A stretch of DNA of 64,000 nt from Ohtaekwangia koreensis (GCF_900167975.1 NZ_FUZU01000001.1:1894580-1958579), one strand, 5' to 3'. Shown: positions 1-8,879, counted from the stretch's first letter. Notes: generated from the letters alone by a model not told the origin. A program made the numbers and translations.

Positions 1-136
1 CAAAGCATGATGTTGCTGTTAATCGTTATTTGTGGAACGGTTAATCACCTACTGTTGATTGTATACAAGATTACAAAAAGCAGGCGTGCACTACAACATC
101 CGTATGCGTTTCACTTATTCCGGAAACGGGTAATTG

Positions 137-1069
137 CTACAACTGCGCCAGCATACGGAGAGCATCCTGCTTGTCAACGCCAAGTTGAACTTTCAATTCC
201 TCGAGATCATTGAACCGGGCATCGCCCCTAATAAGTTTGTGGAAGTAAAGCGTTAACGATTCGCCATATATATCCTTATCGAAATCAAAGATGTTAACCT
301 CTATATTCCGCTTTGTTCCGTTCACGGTTGGCCGGTTACCAATATATAGCATGCCCTTATAGGTTGTGTGTTCATGCAATACTGTAACGGCATATATACC
401 ATCGGCAGGAATGAGTTTGTACTTGGTGTCAACTTCAATGTTGGCAGTAGGGTATCCCAGAAGCCGGCCTAATTTATCGCCCATTACCACGCGACCAGTA
501 AGCGCATACGGTTGTCCTAAAAAATGCGTAGCAGTATCTATATCACCTTCATCGAGCGCCTTTCGTATTTTGGATGAGCTTACACCAACGTGATCTATAT
601 CCTGTCGTGGAATCTCTTCTACCTCAAAACCATATTTAGGAGCATTCAACTTAAGCTGTTCGAAGCTGCCCTCGCGGTTATGTCCAAAACGATGATCGTA
701 GCCTATAACAAGTTTCTTTGTGCCAATGGTATCTACCAGTATCTTTTGGATAAACTCCTCTGATGTATATTGTGAAAATTCTTTGGTAAATGGAATGCGG
801 ACGAGGTGTTGTATACCTTGCTCTTTCAGCAAAGCTGCTTTTTCTTCGAAGGTATTCAGTAGTTTGAGAGAGTCGTCTTCCGGATGAAGTACTAAACGTG
901 GATGTGGCCAAAATGTGATCACAACGGTTTCTCCGTTGTTACGCGTTGCAATCTCCTGAAGACGTGCTAATATTTTCTGATGACCAACGTGCACACCATC
1001 AAACGTGCCGCTGGTAACCACTGCGTAGTTTAATCTTGATAAGTCATCGATGCCGTGATATATCTTCAT
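137..1069 (-). CDS. ribF: Bifunctional riboflavin kinase / FAD synthetase
   Basis: Converts riboflavin to FMN and FMN to FAD in the cytoplasm. The N-terminal nucleotidyltransferase half shows the GTFDGVHVGH motif (about residues 21-30), and later ISSSKIR-type residues appear as VSSSKIRKAL. The C-terminal riboflavin kinase half carries GYPTANI near residue 200. The length of 310 residues is normal for the family. I start it at the ATG whose first base is 1069, because this ATG overlaps the truB stop codon as ATGA, a classic translational-coupling arrangement. A longer in-frame reading to 1132 would lie inside truB and adds a non-conserved N-terminus. It is the last gene of the ftsX-DUF3098-uppP-truB-ribF run. 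Confidence 0.95.
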   Translation of the reverse strand: MKIYHGIDDLSRLNYAVVTSGTFDGVHVGHQKILARLQEIATRNNGETVVITFWPHPRLVLHPEDDSLKLLNTFEEKAALLKEQGIQHLVRIPFTKEFSQYTSEEFIQKILVDTIGTKKLVIGYDHRFGHNREGSFEQLKLNAPKYGFEVEEIPRQDIDHVGVSSSKIRKALDEGDIDTATHFLGQPYALTGRVVMGDKLGRLLGYPTANIEVDTKYKLIPADGIYAVTVLHEHTTYKGMLYIGNRPTVNGTKRNIEVNIFDFDKDIYGESLTLYFHKLIRGDARFNDLEELKVQLGVDKQDALRMLAQL

Positions 1070-1725
1070 AACATTACTTCTTCGATGGTTTGAGCATCTT
1101 TTAACAGGGAAGCTCCAATCCTGGTTCGGCAAAGTTCTGAAAGATATGCTCCAACACCAAGGGCATTTCCTAAATCACGTGCTATACTCCTGATATACGT
1201 TCCTTTGGAACAAACAATTCGAAAGGACAACTCGGGCAAGTTGATCGCGGTAATTTCAAATTCCCGGATTTCAACATCCCGATGTTTGAGTTCTATTTCT
1301 TTTCCTTTACGGGCATAGTCGTAAGCACGTTTACCACCCACGCGTATAGCGGAGTGCATCGGTGGCAACTGACTGATGTTTCCTATAAATGGTTTAACAG
1401 CGTCCTCAATTGCCTGAGACGTGATATGTGCGATATCGGTTGCCTCGCTTATTTCTGTTTCAAGATCATGCGAAGGAGTGGTGCTACCCAGTATAAATTT
1501 ACCGGTATATTCTTTCTCCTGCCCCATGAATTCTTCAATGCGCTTGGTCATTTTACCAGTGCATATAATAAGTAGTCCTGTGGCCAGTGGATCCAACGTA
1601 CCTGCGTGTCCAATCTTCTTGATCTTGAGTTTATACCGTAGCTTGTTTACGACATCAAAGGATGTCCACTCAAGCGGTTTATTGATGAGCAGGATACGGC
1701 CTTCTTCCGGGGTTGAGTTTTCCAT
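1066..1725 (-). CDS. truB: tRNA pseudouridine-55 synthase
   Basis: Makes pseudouridine 55 in the T-loop of tRNAs. The catalytic motif HAGTLDPLATGLL (about residues 40-52, with the nucleophilic Asp) is present, as are KGTYIRSIARDLG and the conserved SAIRVGGKRAYDYAR segment. At 219 residues it lacks the C-terminal PUA-like domain of longer TruB proteins. Its start ATG shares one base with the uppP stop (TAATG), and its own stop overlaps the ribF start, so it is probably translationally coupled on both sides. Confidence 0.95.
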   Translation of the reverse strand: MENSTPEEGRILLINKPLEWTSFDVVNKLRYKLKIKKIGHAGTLDPLATGLLIICTGKMTKRIEEFMGQEKEYTGKFILGSTTPSHDLETEISEATDIAHITSQAIEDAVKPFIGNISQLPPMHSAIRVGGKRAYDYARKGKEIELKHRDVEIREFEITAINLPELSFRIVCSKGTYIRSIARDLGNALGVGAYLSELCRTRIGASLLKDAQTIEEVML

Positions 1726-2516
1726 TATACGATGGAGAGTCCTACTCCAAGATAATATAGCACAAGAATGACAATGCCCAATACGATGCGGTAATAACCG
1801 AAGAGCTTGAAGCCATGCTTGGTAAGAAATGTTATGAAGGATTTGATGGCGATCATGGCAACTATAAATGCTATAACATTGCCAACTGCAAAGAGCGTTA
1901 TTTCGTGTGTGCCGAAACTCCCACCGTCCATAATATACTCCAGAATTTTTAAGGCGGTAGCTGCAAACATGGTTGGTACCGCCAGGAAGAATGAGAACTC
2001 CGCAGCAGTCTTTTTATTAAGTTTTTGGGATAATCCCCCGATGATCGTAGCGGCAGAACGTGATACTCCCGGGATCATCGAGATAATCTGGATGATTCCG
2101 ATCTTCAATGCCGTGGGATAGTCGATTTGTTTTTGACTCGTTTCATTTCCTTCGAAGATCTTGTCTACGAACAAAAAGAAGATTCCTCCAATGAGCAACG
2201 TATAGCCAACAACATCTACACGCTCCAGCAACGCATCTATATAGTCTTTAAAAAGAAGACCCACGATGGCTACGGGTATAAATGCAACAATCAGTTTAAA
2301 GTAAAATTCAAATGACTGGAAGAAGCGTTTCCAGTAGAGTACGATTACGGAGAGAATTGCACCAAGCTGGATGGCTACCGTAAACATCTTTGTGAACGGA
2401 TCACTCGCAATTCCCATCAGGGAAGAACCGATGATCATGTGTCCGGTAGAAGATATAGGTAAAAATTCAGTAACGCCTTCAATGATGGCGAGAATGATAG
2501 CTTGCAGGATAGTCAT
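1725..2516 (-). CDS. uppP: Undecaprenyl-diphosphatase
   Basis: Integral membrane enzyme of the BacA/UppP family that recycles undecaprenyl pyrophosphate to the lipid carrier used for peptidoglycan and other surface glycans. The protein is hydrophobic throughout (about eight membrane segments). It carries the family signatures [15 protein letters not shown] near the N-terminus and [13 protein letters not shown] near residue 150, which supply the catalytic Glu, Ser and Arg. Its 263 residues match the usual length. It sits between the DUF3098 gene and truB, and its stop codon overlaps the truB start by one base. Confidence 0.96.
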   Translation of the reverse strand: MTILQAIILAIIEGVTEFLPISSTGHMIIGSSLMGIASDPFTKMFTVAIQLGAILSVIVLYWKRFFQSFEFYFKLIVAFIPVAIVGLLFKDYIDALLERVDVVGYTLLIGGIFFLFVDKIFEGNETSQKQIDYPTALKIGIIQIISMIPGVSRSAATIIGGLSQKLNKKTAAEFSFFLAVPTMFAATALKILEYIMDGGSFGTHEITLFAVGNVIAFIVAMIAIKSFITFLTKHGFKLFGYYRIVLGIVILVLYYLGVGLSIV

Positions 2517-2596
2517 GCGAATTGATTTCAGATTCCGCTATATATACTTGAGCATGGTTAATGCCAGCAATATATTATGGAATTTTAAATACTATA

Positions 2597-2800
2597 CTAT
2601 TTTGTAGGGCGATGCAGGATAGCGTAAATCTGTACAACGAAGCCAGCCATTACAACGATGGGTCCTAAGGTCAATCCCAGGAAGCCAAAGCCATGTTGTG
2701 TTTTGTCAAGGGACATAATGACGAACCCAATGATGATTGCCATCACGCCGATGATCATCCACTGATAATTCTTTTTGCCAAAGGGAAGTTTGCTTTCCAT
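2597..2800 (-). CDS. DUF3098 small membrane protein
   Basis: A 67-residue protein with two predicted membrane helices: IIGVMAIIIGFVIM near residues 16-30 and LGPIVVMAGFVVQIYAI near 44-60. The N-terminal FGKKNYQWMIIG block and the location between ftsX and uppP match what I recall of the DUF3098 family of Bacteroidota. No enzymatic residues are visible and the function is unknown. It is 15 nt from ftsX and belongs to the same transcription unit, which suggests a role linked to cell-envelope growth (inference). Confidence 0.85.
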   Translation of the reverse strand: MESKLPFGKKNYQWMIIGVMAIIIGFVIMSLDKTQHGFGFLGLTLGPIVVMAGFVVQIYAILHRPTK

Positions 2801-2815
2801 GTGTGTTTTAATTTT

Positions 2816-3700
2816 TCAATATAATTGGTCGAGTGACATTCGTAAATACCGGTTGATAGAGAAGAAAGTGCCGATAACAGCTACGATCATTCCGATCATC
2901 ACCAGCGAGCCCAGCAACATCATGAAGTGCTCTTGATTATGTAAAAGTGCAAGGTCTGTAATTTTGCGCTGTGCATAGTCTGATAAAGACCAGAGCAGGA
3001 CCGAGGTGATAAATCCTGCCAGTAACCCATACGTTGCAGCACGCAGTAAAAAAGGTCGTTGAATAAACCAACGCTTGGCACCTACCAGCTGCATACTGCG
3101 TATAAGAAAACGCTGTGAGAACAAAGCCAGGCGCAGGGTGTTATTTATTAACAGTATAACTGTGATTAATAACAATACAATGAGACCCATGAGTATAAAC
3201 CCAAGCTTGGTAACATTGCTGTTTACAGATTCAATCAAACCTTCTACATAGTATACCTGGAAAACACCATTCATTTTTTGAAGGTCAGCCTTTATCTTTT
3301 CCATTTGACTTTTGGAATGAAAGTCAGGATCAATGTTTACGAGGTATGCATCCTTTAAGGGATTCTCCCCTATAAATTGCGTGAAGTCTTCTCCGGTTTC
3401 TGCGATGAATTTTTTGGCTGCATCTTCTTTTGAAAAGAAAGCAACACCTTTACCTTCTCCATGATTTACAAAATCCATGGAAAGTAGTTTGTTCTCGATC
3501 TGAAGTCGTTGTGTTTCCGTCAGGTTTGATTTGAGATACACCTGCATTTTTATATTCTGCCGAACCTGGTGTTCTAACTCCTGCGAGTAAATGATTAAAA
3601 GGCCAAACAAGCCGATAACAAACAGGGCTAGTGTTATGCTGATGACTACACCAATGCCAGGGTAGCCTCCTAACTTCTTTTTACGGGCTTTCTTCTCCAT
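2816..3700 (-). CDS. ftsX: Cell division protein FtsX (permease-like)
   Basis: Integral membrane partner of FtsE, which couples ATP hydrolysis to peptidoglycan hydrolase activation at the septum. The topology is the expected one: one N-terminal helix (VISITLALFVIGLFGLL), a periplasmic domain of roughly 100 residues (MQVYLKSNL... onwards), then three more helices with VGAKRWFIQRPFL between them. No ftsE is in the window. I prefer the ATG at 3700 (MEKKARKKK, 294 residues) over an ATG four codons upstream, because a perfect TAACTTTG -7 element overlaps the upstream codon. Confidence 0.93.
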   Translation of the reverse strand: MEKKARKKKLGGYPGIGVVISITLALFVIGLFGLLIIYSQELEHQVRQNIKMQVYLKSNLTETQRLQIENKLLSMDFVNHGEGKGVAFFSKEDAAKKFIAETGEDFTQFIGENPLKDAYLVNIDPDFHSKSQMEKIKADLQKMNGVFQVYYVEGLIESVNSNVTKLGFILMGLIVLLLITVILLINNTLRLALFSQRFLIRSMQLVGAKRWFIQRPFLLRAATYGLLAGFITSVLLWSLSDYAQRKITDLALLHNQEHFMMLLGSLVMIGMIVAVIGTFFSINRYLRMSLDQLY

Positions 3701-3709
3701 GTTGATCGC

Positions 3710-3717
3710 CAAAGTTA
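3710..3717 (-). promoter_or_regulatory. Possible -7 promoter element for the ftsX operon
   Basis: Reads TAACTTTG on the minus strand, an exact match to the Bacteroidota TAnnTTTG element. No TTTG was seen at the usual 19-20 nt upstream; one sits only 11 nt away. If functional, transcription would start within a few bases of the preferred ftsX ATG, giving an almost leaderless mRNA. Confidence 0.35.
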
Positions 3718-3773
3718 GGAGAAATTACCAAATAGTAGCGTGGTAATCGAATCGTTGCTGATTTAGGCTATAA

Positions 3774-3801
3774 ACAAAAAAAGTCCCGCCATAAGCGGGA
3801 C
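3774..3801 (-). terminator. Intrinsic terminator after the sigma/anti-sigma pair
   Basis: Perfect 7-bp stem, GTCCCGC (3783-3789) with GCGGGAC (3795-3801), and a 5-nt loop. On the minus strand it is followed by a run of seven T. It lies 30 nt beyond the stop of the gene at 3831 and separates it from ftsX. Confidence 0.9.
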
Positions 3802-3830
3802 CCTTAGAATTGAATGTTTATTTCTGTTTA

Positions 3831-4751
3831 TCAATTTCCACGATGCTCTTTCAATTTCTTGATCAGGGCCGGGTCGCTGATGGCTGCCAGAGGTTTCACT
3901 TTTTCATTAGCCTCATTCAGCAGGTAGTATTTATTTTCATGGAACAGGAAAACAGTGTGTTTGTTTTCGCTGAAGAACTCCATGATCTCGATAAGCTTTT
4001 TATCAAATGGTCCGTATAAGTATAGCTCTCCATTTTTAAACTGGTAGTGGAAATTATACTTCTTGTTCTTGCTATCTGTCTTAACCATGAGCGAAGACTT
4101 GGCAGACTTCGGAGTGCTCTCGGTTGCTGTTTTATTTTCAATAGCTTTTGTTTCTGTTTCTTCACTTGGATCAAATACGTTGATCTCAGGTTTTGATAAC
4201 GAATCCTTCTGCTTTGGAGCAACAACTACAGGCTTGCTTACGCTGGTTGTTTCTTTAACAGCAGGCTGTTTTTTCTCAACCACAACAGACGAAGGTTGTT
4301 CCTTGGGCTTTTCTGATTCAGGCACTGCCGTTGAAGGCGTTGAATTTGTTTCTGGTTCAGGAGTCGGCTGTTCAATTTCTTTTTGAACTTCCACTGGCTG
4401 TTCAGTTTTTGTAATAGGCTGCTGTTCAGCAGCGGTGGTTTCTTCTTTCTGATCCAGGTAGAAATATATACCTGTAGCAACCAACCCTGCGGCTACCAGC
4501 CCGATCAGCGTTTTGGCTCCAACCGAAATCTCGGTGCCATACGAAGATGGGATCGGTACATTATTCAACATGCTTTTCAATTCGGCAACGCGCGCCTTCC
4601 TTATACCCTCGGCAATTTTTTGCTGCAGGTTATATTCGCGTTTCAGGTTCGGATCAGCTTGCAATTTTTGTTCGAACGCTGCCTTGTCGTCAGCGCTTAG
4701 TGTATTGCGGATGTATCCGTCCAGTAAATCAAAATCTTTTTCTAATGCCAT
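3831..4751 (-). CDS. Single-pass membrane protein, probable anti-sigma partner
   Basis: 306 residues. The N-terminal about 75 residues (MALEKDFDLLDGYIRNTLSADDKAAFEQKL and on) look like the helical anti-sigma-type domain seen next to Bacteroidota ECF sigma factors. One membrane helix follows (about 80-98, TLIGLVAAGLVATGIYFYL). Then comes a long Glu/Pro/Thr/Lys-rich linker (about 100-215) and a C-terminal globular region ending in ISDPALIKKLKEHRGN. The N-terminus would be cytoplasmic and the C-terminus periplasmic. The N-domain has no cysteine, so it is not a zinc-binding (ZAS) anti-sigma. Its ATG starts 4 nt after the sigma-factor stop, which makes the pairing likely. The sigma-binding role is inferred from context. 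Confidence 0.72.
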   Translation of the reverse strand: MALEKDFDLLDGYIRNTLSADDKAAFEQKLQADPNLKREYNLQQKIAEGIRKARVAELKSMLNNVPIPSSYGTEISVGAKTLIGLVAAGLVATGIYFYLDQKEETTAAEQQPITKTEQPVEVQKEIEQPTPEPETNSTPSTAVPESEKPKEQPSSVVVEKKQPAVKETTSVSKPVVVAPKQKDSLSKPEINVFDPSEETETKAIENKTATESTPKSAKSSLMVKTDSKNKKYNFHYQFKNGELYLYGPFDKKLIEIMEFFSENKHTVFLFHENKYYLLNEANEKVKPLAAISDPALIKKLKEHRGN

Positions 4752-4755
4752 AACT

Positions 4756-5319
4756 CTAATCCAAAAAATCCTGCTCAGAATACTGAGTTTTCACTAATTC
4801 ATCCAGTTTCATTTTACATTTATACTTCTTGGTCTTTGCCGTATCAGTATTCGCGAACCCTAGTTTGTCAGCGATTTCCTGCATCGACATTTCTTCGAAG
4901 TAGTAATACATGAGCACCTTCTTGCACGTTTCTCCAAGTTGCTCGATGCATTTTAAAATTATTCGATCACGTTCTGCCGTTTCAGTATCTAACGAAACAG
5001 CCGAGTCTTTTTCTTCATTGGAGAGGCGTTTTTTTCGATCCAGTTCTTTTCGCCACAGATTCTGACAAATGCTGTAGATATAGGTACTGATTTTCGAAGT
5101 CATCACCAGGTTGCCGGAGGTAGCCTTCTGCCAGAAAACGATTAATGCATCCTGGTAAACATCACGAGCCTCTTCTTCCGTTCCGCTGTTGGTGATGACC
5201 AGCTTGGTCATCATCCTGTAATATTTCTTATACAAGAACTCAAGAGCCTTCTCATCGCCTTTACAAATGCGCTCGAAAATTTCCTTTTCGTCTATGTGTG
5301 AGCTCGACCTGTATACCAT
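4756..5319 (-). CDS. RNA polymerase sigma factor, ECF-type sigma-70 family
   Basis: 187 residues with region 2 at about 25-95 (ALEFLYKKYYRMMTKLV, then the DVYQDALIVFWQ segment) and region 4 near 120-175 (LGETCKKVLMYYYFEEMSMQEIADKLGF, a helix-turn-helix). It should redirect RNA polymerase to a specific regulon. It is co-transcribed with the membrane protein that starts 4 nt downstream, which suggests control by a membrane anti-sigma factor. The upstream region has GGAAC followed about 16 nt later by an AT-rich stretch, but I do not see a convincing autoregulated promoter. Confidence 0.88.
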   Translation of the reverse strand: MVYRSSSHIDEKEIFERICKGDEKALEFLYKKYYRMMTKLVITNSGTEEEARDVYQDALIVFWQKATSGNLVMTSKISTYIYSICQNLWRKELDRKKRLSNEEKDSAVSLDTETAERDRIILKCIEQLGETCKKVLMYYYFEEMSMQEIADKLGFANTDTAKTKKYKCKMKLDELVKTQYSEQDFLD

Positions 5320-5390
5320 CTTTTAATGAGGTTGTAACCGCTGGGGTTCCTTTTTTATGTTTTTTTCTACGAATTAACGAATATGAGAGA

Positions 5391-5816
5391 TCAATTTATA
5401 CGTGCCCACGTTTGTGTTCGGTAAAATGGTCCCCAGTATCCGCGTACTTTCAGGTCATTTCCCTCCAGCCATAATTTGCACTTGTATACCTTGCCTTCCT
5501 CCGGATCAAGTATATTTCCTTCCGAATACTCACTTCCCGATTTCTGCATGTCTTTGATAATTTCCATGCCGATTATCTTCTTCTTATAGCGTGCATCATT
5601 TTCAGGACATTCATTGCAAAGTGGGTCTGGATTTTCGCCTTCCGAAGGAAATATCCTTATAATTTTCCCGAAAACCTTCCCGTCTCGTTCGAAGATTTCA
5701 ACGATCGATTTTTGCTCGCCTGTCTTGTCATCCGTTGTCTTCCACTTTCCGGTGATGGATTGAGCATGGCCCAGGCAAGCAATAAAAATGAAGAGGAGAG
5801 GGGGTATAAGTTTCAT
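5391..5816 (-). CDS. Secreted DUF2147 family protein
   Basis: 141 residues with an N-terminal signal peptide (MKLIPPLLFIFIACLGHAQS, cleavage probably after HAQ). The mature part begins ITGKWKTTDDKTGEQKSIVEI, which is typical of DUF2147 (a lipocalin-like fold in the family), and ends LKVRGYWGPFYRTQTWARIN. Two cysteines (DPLCNECPEN) lie close together and could form a disulfide or bind a metal. The protein is probably periplasmic and its function is unknown. It appears to be a single-gene unit. Confidence 0.82.
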   Translation of the reverse strand: MKLIPPLLFIFIACLGHAQSITGKWKTTDDKTGEQKSIVEIFERDGKVFGKIIRIFPSEGENPDPLCNECPENDARYKKKIIGMEIIKDMQKSGSEYSEGNILDPEEGKVYKCKLWLEGNDLKVRGYWGPFYRTQTWARIN

Positions 5817-5847
5817 TGTCAGGTATTATGCATGAATAAAATTTTTT

Positions 5848-5978
5848 AAAAATAGTCTATTTTGTTGTATGCAGCTATTCTCAAAGATCAGTCAACAACG
5901 CAAGGCTCCGGAACGTTGATTTTCGATGACCAGCCAAAATTATTGAAGATCATCTAAGTATAGTTGTAGACTATTTTT
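5848..5978. repeat. 12-bp inverted repeats flanking 107 nt
   Basis: AAAAATAGTCTA at 5848-5859 is the exact reverse complement of TAGACTATTTTT at 5967-5978. The arms enclose 107 nt with no coding sequence, between the DUF2147 gene and the hppA terminator. No target-site duplication is obvious. It may be a tiny non-autonomous element or chance in AT-rich DNA. Confidence 0.4.
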
Positions 5979-5985
5979 CTAATAA

Positions 5986-6011
5986 GAAACCCCGGCATAG
6001 CCCGGGGTTTC
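5986..6011 (-). terminator. Terminator downstream of hppA
   Basis: Ten-base-pair stem, GAAACCCCGG (5986-5995) with CCGGGGTTTC (6002-6011), and a 6-nt loop, 29 nt past the hppA stop. The following minus-strand sequence is T-rich but has no long U run. Confidence 0.75.
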
Positions 6012-6039
6012 TATATATCTTGATATTCAATCGCGTTGT

Positions 6040-8217
6040 TTATTTCACCACTGTTTCACTTACAATTTCAACTTTCGCTTTGGTCTGTTCTTTTATCACC
6101 GCTGCAGTATGATCCTTGTGGGATATATGTGGAGCGATGATCAAGGCTACAATAGAAGTAAGTTTGATAAGGATGTTCATCGAAGGACCTGATGTATCTT
6201 TGAATGGATCACCAACAGTATCTCCGGTTACAGATGCTTTGTGAGGTTCAGATTTTTTATAGTACATCTGTCCGTTGATCTCAACACCTTTCTCGAAAGA
6301 TTTCTTGGCGTTGTCCCATGCACCACCTGCGTTTGATTGAAACATACCCATCAATACACCGGATACAGTGACACCTGCGAGTAAGCCTCCCAATACTTCG
6401 GGGCCAAAGGTAAATCCTACAATGATCGGCACGATCAAAGCGATAGCACCCGGAGCGATCATCTCACGTATAGATGCTTTGGTTGATATAGCCACACACT
6501 TCTCGTATTCAGGTTTTGCTTTATACTCCATGATGCCTGGTATTTCGCGGAACTGTCTGCGTACTTCGTTCACCATATCCATCGCAGCACGGCCTACAGC
6601 AGCAATTGCTAAAGATGAAAAGATAAACGGTATCATTCCTCCTACAAATAAACCTGCCAGTACAGGAGCCTTATATATATCAATTGCAGAGATGCCAGAT
6701 ATACCTACGAAAGCTGCAAACAACGCCAATGATGTAAGCGCGGCAGAAGCTATAGCAAATCCTTTTCCGGTAGCCGCAGTAGTGTTCCCGACAGCATCAA
6801 GGTTATCTGTACGATGACGAACTTCTTCTGGTAACTGACTCATTTCAGCAATACCCCCTGCGTTGTCAGCGATAGGTCCGAATGCATCTATAGCCAACTG
6901 CATCGCGGTGGTTGCCATCATACCGGCAGCAGCAATCGCTACACCATAGAGACCTGCAAATTCATACGAAGCAATAATACCGCCTGCCAGTACAAAGATT
7001 GGAGCCACCGTAGATTCCATACCTACTGACAGACCGCCTATAATGTTTGTTGCATGACCCGTACCGGATTGCTTGATGATCGAAAGGACTGGGCGTTTAC
7101 CCATAGCCGTATAGTATTCTGTGATGATACTCATCAACGTACCCACTATCAGTCCGATGATGATCGCTATGAAAACATCCGTAGAAGTAAATTCAACACC
7201 ACGGTGTACCAGTTTTTCCGGAAGTAAATATTTCACTGCGAAGAAAGAAGCTATAGCAGTCATGATGATCGATGACCAGTTGCCTATATTTAATGCGGTC
7301 TGCACACTATCTGTTTCTTTCTTGATGCGAACAAACCACGTACCCACGATCGAAAAGATCAATCCAAGACCAGCGATTAACATTGGTAACAGGATTGGTG
7401 ACATGCCACCGAATTTATCACTGGAAGCATCAATCTCCTGACCTAATACCATAGTAGCAAGAATGGTTGCTACATAGGAACCGAATAAATCCGCACCCAT
7501 TCCGGCAACATCTCCTACGTTATCTCCTACGTTGTCTGCAATGGTGGCAGGATTGCGAACATCATCTTCAGGTATACCGGCTTCAACTTTACCAACCAGG
7601 TCAGCACCAACATCAGCAGCCTTGGTATATATACCGCCTCCTACACGAGCGAACAACGCGATAGATTCAGCGCCCAAAGAAAAGCCAGCCAACACTTCAA
7701 TGGCTTTTTTCATTTGAAGACCTGTGACCGCAGCACCTTCGGGAACAAAATATTGCATGAGTACAATGAACAATCCTCCAAGACCAAGTATGGCAAGTCC
7801 AGCAACACCTATACCCATTACAGAACCTCCTGTAAAAGATACTCTGAGGGCAAGCGCAAGACTTGTACGTGCGGCTTGTGTGGTGCGTACATTCGCTTTG
7901 GTAGCGATCTTCATACCGATGTATCCTGCGAAAGCAGATAACACAGCACCAATTAAAAACGATACAGCAATAATGGGATGAGAATCTTCAACGAGTCCGC
8001 CTGACCAACCGAGCAGGATGGCTGCTATCACTGCGAAATACGAAAGAACTTTCCATTCAGCTCTCAAAAAGGCCATGGCCCCGGTAGCGATATAGCCTGC
8101 AAGCTCCTGCATTTTTGCGTCACCGGCATCTTGCTTGGTGACCCATGCTGATTTGATTGCCATCGCAATCAGGCCGACTATTCCGAGTGCGGGGATAATA
8201 AGTAAAATACTATTCAT
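6040..8217 (-). CDS. hppA: Membrane-bound ion-translocating pyrophosphatase (K+-dependent type)
   Basis: Hydrolyses pyrophosphate and pumps Na+ and/or H+ across the inner membrane. It has about 16 membrane segments. The substrate-binding signatures are [18 protein letters not shown] and [20 protein letters not shown] in the N-terminal third, and the C-terminal Asp/Lys motifs are [14 protein letters not shown] and [20 protein letters not shown]. The [10 protein letters not shown] segment has Ala in the position that is Lys in K+-independent enzymes, so K+ dependence is expected. I do not decide between Na+ and H+. The start at 8217 ([12 protein letters not shown], 725 residues) matches family N-termini; an in-frame extension to 8271 overlaps the 5' hairpin. 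Confidence 0.93.
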   Translation of the reverse strand: MNSILLIIPALGIVGLIAMAIKSAWVTKQDAGDAKMQELAGYIATGAMAFLRAEWKVLSYFAVIAAILLGWSGGLVEDSHPIIAVSFLIGAVLSAFAGYIGMKIATKANVRTTQAARTSLALALRVSFTGGSVMGIGVAGLAILGLGGLFIVLMQYFVPEGAAVTGLQMKKAIEVLAGFSLGAESIALFARVGGGIYTKAADVGADLVGKVEAGIPEDDVRNPATIADNVGDNVGDVAGMGADLFGSYVATILATMVLGQEIDASSDKFGGMSPILLPMLIAGLGLIFSIVGTWFVRIKKETDSVQTALNIGNWSSIIMTAIASFFAVKYLLPEKLVHRGVEFTSTDVFIAIIIGLIVGTLMSIITEYYTAMGKRPVLSIIKQSGTGHATNIIGGLSVGMESTVAPIFVLAGGIIASYEFAGLYGVAIAAAGMMATTAMQLAIDAFGPIADNAGGIAEMSQLPEEVRHRTDNLDAVGNTTAATGKGFAIASAALTSLALFAAFVGISGISAIDIYKAPVLAGLFVGGMIPFIFSSLAIAAVGRAAMDMVNEVRRQFREIPGIMEYKAKPEYEKCVAISTKASIREMIAPGAIALIVPIIVGFTFGPEVLGGLLAGVTVSGVLMGMFQSNAGGAWDNAKKSFEKGVEINGQMYYKKSEPHKASVTGDTVGDPFKDTSGPSMNILIKLTSIVALIIAPHISHKDHTAAVIKEQTKAKVEIVSETVVK

Positions 8218-8251
8218 TGGTTTTAAAGATTTAGGGATCTGATTGTACATA

Positions 8252-8280
8252 AAAGCCATCTTGATTAACAAGATGGCTTT
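8252..8280 (-). promoter_or_regulatory. Stem-loop in the hppA 5' leader
   Basis: Perfect 12-bp stem, AAAGCCATCTTG (8252-8263) with CAAGATGGCTTT (8269-8280), with a 5-nt loop. On the minus strand it ends in TTTTAT, 34 nt before the hppA ATG. The predicted promoter at 8291-8321 would place the transcript start just before the stem. It may therefore be a 5'-protective hairpin, an attenuator, or a terminator for upstream read-through. Confidence 0.6.
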
Positions 8281-8290
8281 CTAAGAATGG

Positions 8291-8321
8291 CAAATATAGA
8301 AATAGGAGGCAAACCGCCAAA
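8291..8321 (-). promoter_or_regulatory. Bacteroidota-type promoter of hppA
   Basis: On the minus strand TTTG (8318-8321) is followed by exactly 19 nt and then TATATTTG (8291-8298), a full match to TTTG-N19-TAnnTTTG. It lies about 75 nt upstream of the hppA ATG. Confidence 0.65.
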
Positions 8322-8495
8322 TTTGTAACAGAGGCAGATTTTTTTGTGAGAGACTTTTAATCAATGCGTTACAACAACAATGATCTGGGGTTGAAAGCAA
8401 TCCCAGAGCATTTTGATGAAGCCGGGGGCGTGGCTGATCCGAGTGGTAGATTTTGAAATAACTATTGAACAACTCAGGGTATAAATTGACCTGAT

Positions 8496-8879
8496 TTATA
8501 TACCGAACATTTGCTTTAGGGCAATCCAAAGATTTTTCTTTTTCACATCATCCAGTTTATGAATGGCATCAGCAACAATGATCGATACTCCATTCATGGA
8601 AAGATGTTCATATACTTTGTCGGATGAGCGAAGGGGAGCACCCAAGGCTAACACCTTCGTGGGGGCGAGTGGTGCTATAATATCGAGCGTAAAATCGTTA
8701 TGTATTACAATCTGCACAGAAGCCATGCTCAACTTTACCGCAGCCAGCATTTTTGTAAGAACGGTTCGTTCATCTTCTGTATGTTCTTCCCACGGTCTGG
8801 AAAGTATAATTAACATACGGGAAGGGATCTGGTATAGCTCTTCCTGATATAGGCTTTCGATGACAGATGATTGACTCAC
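8496..8879 (-). CDS. Conserved hypothetical protein, possible DNA polymerase III psi-like
   Basis: 127 residues with a GTG start that overlaps the thioesterase stop as GTGA (8876-8879), so the two are translationally coupled. It is soluble, with alternating hydrophobic strands: RMLIILSRPW, SVQIVIHND and TKVLALGAP. It ends in VSIIVADAIHKLDDVKKKN and LWIALKQMFGI. The pattern of a KVLxLG strand, an ADxxxxL segment and a final LWxxLK helix recalls proteins I associate with HolD/psi-like clamp-loader subunits. That is a weak resemblance and not an assignment. The ATG-free start rests on the overlap. Confidence 0.7.
   Translation of the reverse strand: MSQSSVIESLYQEELYQIPSRMLIILSRPWEEHTEDERTVLTKMLAAVKLSMASVQIVIHNDFTLDIIAPLAPTKVLALGAPLRSSDKVYEHLSMNGVSIIVADAIHKLDDVKKKNLWIALKQMFGI

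Noticed and set aside
1-136. Plus-strand frame 7-213 at the window start
   Set aside because: It runs into the ribF coding region on the other strand and shows no family features.
4063-4386. A Ser/Thr/Val-rich frame opposite the anti-sigma gene
   Set aside because: It is the antisense reading of the Glu/Pro/Thr/Lys linker, a low-complexity shadow.
7550-7590. Val instead of Pro in the DDPRN motif of the membrane pyrophosphatase
   Set aside because: All catalytic Asp residues are present; likely a clade variant.
8281-8529. An 82-residue minus-strand frame upstream of hppA
   Set aside because: It overlaps the hppA promoter and the end of the preceding gene and has no protein-like features.
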